64,000 bases of DNA from Parapristionchus giblindavisi (taxonomy: Eukaryota; Nematoda; Chromadorea; Rhabditida; Diplogasteridae), in the NCBI GenBank assembly GCA_943737045.1, contig CALSFV010000654.1, positions 124,001-188,000 on the forward strand, read 5' to 3'. Below, in pieces: positions 62,823 to 64,000 of the stretch. The stretch's first letter is position 1. Every line of letters starts with the position of its first letter. The translations under genes were made by a program, and so were the position numbers. The notes beneath the pieces were generated by a model. That model was not told the origin of the DNA. It saw only the letters and a list, made by a program, of their open reading frames with translations, and ran no database searches.

Positions 62823-64000
62823 GAAACTTATCGTAGCATATACCACGTGAAAGAGCAAAAAATGCTGAATAATCTACACTTCAGTTCATGACAAACGGTA
62901 AACTTGTTTTGATTCCACAATGCAATAAGTACAAAAGTAGCTTTCACTTTGATAAGACCAAAACAATACCTGAAATGAAAAATTTTCTGCTAAACCCAGC
63001 GTGTCATATACCAAACGAAAGAGCAAAAAATTCTGAGTATTTTGCACGTTCCCATGTTGAACAACGGCCACTTCAGCCGAATTAACAAAATTGAATTATG
63101 CATTTTTGGCAATAAAGAATTCGTGAATTCAAGTTAATATATTATCGAAACTTATCGTAGCATATACCACGTGAAAGAGCAAAAAATTTTGAATGATCTC
63201 CACTTCAGTTCATGTCAAACTGTAATGCTGTGTTGATTCCACAATGCAATAACTACAAAAGTAGCTTTCACTCTGATAAGACCAAAACAATACCTGACAT
63301 GAAAACTTTTCTGCTAAACCCAGCGTGTCATATACCAAACGAAAGAGCAAAAAATTCTTTGTATTTTGCACGTTCCCATGTTGAACAACGGCCACTTCAG
63401 CCGAATTAACAAAATTGAATTATGCTTTTTTGGCAATAAAGAATTCGTGTCAAGTTAATATATTATCGAATCTTATCGTAGCATATACCACGTGAAAAAG
63501 CAAAAAATTCTGAATAATCTACACTTCAGTTCATGTCAAACTGTAATGCTGTGTTGATTCCACAATGCAAAAAGTACAAAAGTAGCGTTCACTCTGATAA
63601 GACCAAAACAATACCTGAAATGAAATATTTTCTGCTACACCCAGCGTGTCATATACCAAACGAAAGAGCAAAAAATTCTGAGTATCTTGCACGTTCCCAT
63701 GTTGAACAACGGCCACTTCAGCCGAATTAACAAAATTGAATTATGCATTTTTGGCAATAAAGAATTCGTGACACGTTAATATATTATCGAAACTTATCGT
63801 AGCATATACCATGTGAAAGAGCAAAAAAATTCTGAATAATCTACACTTCAGTTCATGTCAAACTGTAATGCTGTGTTGATTCCACAATGCAATAAGTACA
63901 AAAGTAGCTTTCACTCTGATAAGACCAAAACAATACCTGGCATGAAAAATTTTCTGCTAAACCCAGCGTGTCATATACCAAACGAAAGAGCAAAAAATTC
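62823..64000 (+). repeat. Right satellite flank of recombinase copy 3, to window end
   Basis: Landmarks 62888, 63212 and 63533 match 17562, 17886 and 18207 at an offset of 45,326 (43,815 plus one 1511-bp unit). A private change is CGTGAAAAAGC at 63491. The last monomer is cut by the window end. No gene is supported. Confidence 0.9.

Larger units (their letters stand above)
1..64000 (+). repeat. Satellite array, 321-bp monomer, about 177 copies
   Basis: The same roughly 321-bp unit recurs head to tail from the first to the last base, broken only by the inserted elements listed separately. Successive copies of the landmark TTCATGTCAAAC are 321, 322 or 324 bp apart almost everywhere. The 3-bp longer monomers carry GTGAATTCAAGTT in place of GTGTCAAGTT. 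Several diagnostic variant classes exist: monomers with CTGTAATGCTGTG, with GGTAAACTTGTTTTG, with AATAACTACAAAAG plus TTCTTTGTATTTTG, and with GAGTATCTTGCACG. They are arranged in different higher-order repeats along the window. All monomers have the same orientation. The function is unknown; long homogeneous arrays like this are typical of centromeric, pericentromeric or other heterochromatic DNA, but nothing here proves which. Confidence 0.98.

Noticed and set aside
1..64000. CRISPR array
   Set aside because: The repeats are 321 bp, contiguous, and contain no unique spacers. There are no cas-like genes.
1..64000. Telomeric or ribosomal repeats, tRNA genes
   Set aside because: No short telomere-like tandem repeat, rRNA-like segment or cloverleaf with matching internal promoter boxes was seen.

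Overview
The window is one uninterrupted array of satellite DNA, not ordinary gene space. About 177 head-to-tail monomers of 321-325 bp (most commonly 321) run the full 64 kb in a single orientation. Each is AT-rich and carries an EcoRI-type GAATTC and, in most copies, an AATAAA. Nothing bacterial is visible: no operons, ribosome-binding sites or RNA genes. The setting is a eukaryotic heterochromatin-like array, but the species and even the phylum cannot be told from the sequence.

Two kinds of foreign DNA sit in the array. (1) A non-coding inverted-repeat element of 422-425 bp has about 135-bp terminal inverted repeats and a 3-bp TGA target duplication. It is present in six complete copies (1310-1731, 3021-3444, 4737-5158, 6130-6551, 51127-51549, 52517-52941), with the tail of a seventh at 1-17. 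All sit at the same point of the monomer, so a single insertion was amplified with the array. (2) A 1373-bp element (15986-17358, 59801-61173, 61312-62684) encodes a tyrosine recombinase on the minus strand, with a complete-looking R-K-HxxR-W-Y catalytic set. Each copy lies between identical 138-bp direct repeats that are themselves satellite. At 59.7-62.8 kb two copies stand in tandem, sharing the middle 138-bp repeat, so the amplifying unit is 1511 bp (1373 + 138).

Layout: 1-7.0 kb, inverted-repeat-element block with 1393-bp and 3427-bp repeat periods; 7.0-10.3 kb, four-monomer higher-order repeat (1284 bp); 10.3-20.8 kb, mixed monomers leading into a five-monomer repeat (about 1609 bp) interrupted by recombinase copy 1; 21.7-25.3 kb, six-monomer repeat (1928 bp); 25.3-43.2 kb, the most homogeneous core, with a seven-monomer repeat (2247 bp) at 34.9-39.4 kb; 43.3-47.8 kb, monomers with a T-run variant and a three-monomer repeat (964 bp); 47.8-51.0 kb, mixed; 51-53.4 kb, second inverted-repeat-element block; 53.4-64 kb, second five-monomer/recombinase block. 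The order of families on the left recurs in the same orientation on the right, at offsets of roughly 44-51 kb, so the window covers a little more than one period of a very large super-repeat.

The only gene I would annotate is the recombinase. The dozens of 61-65-codon open frames in the monomers look fortuitous. The most interesting possibility is that the recombinase element and a piece of satellite move or amplify together as a 1511-bp circle. That would explain the 138-bp repeats, the tandem dimer, and the open reading frame that begins inside satellite sequence.
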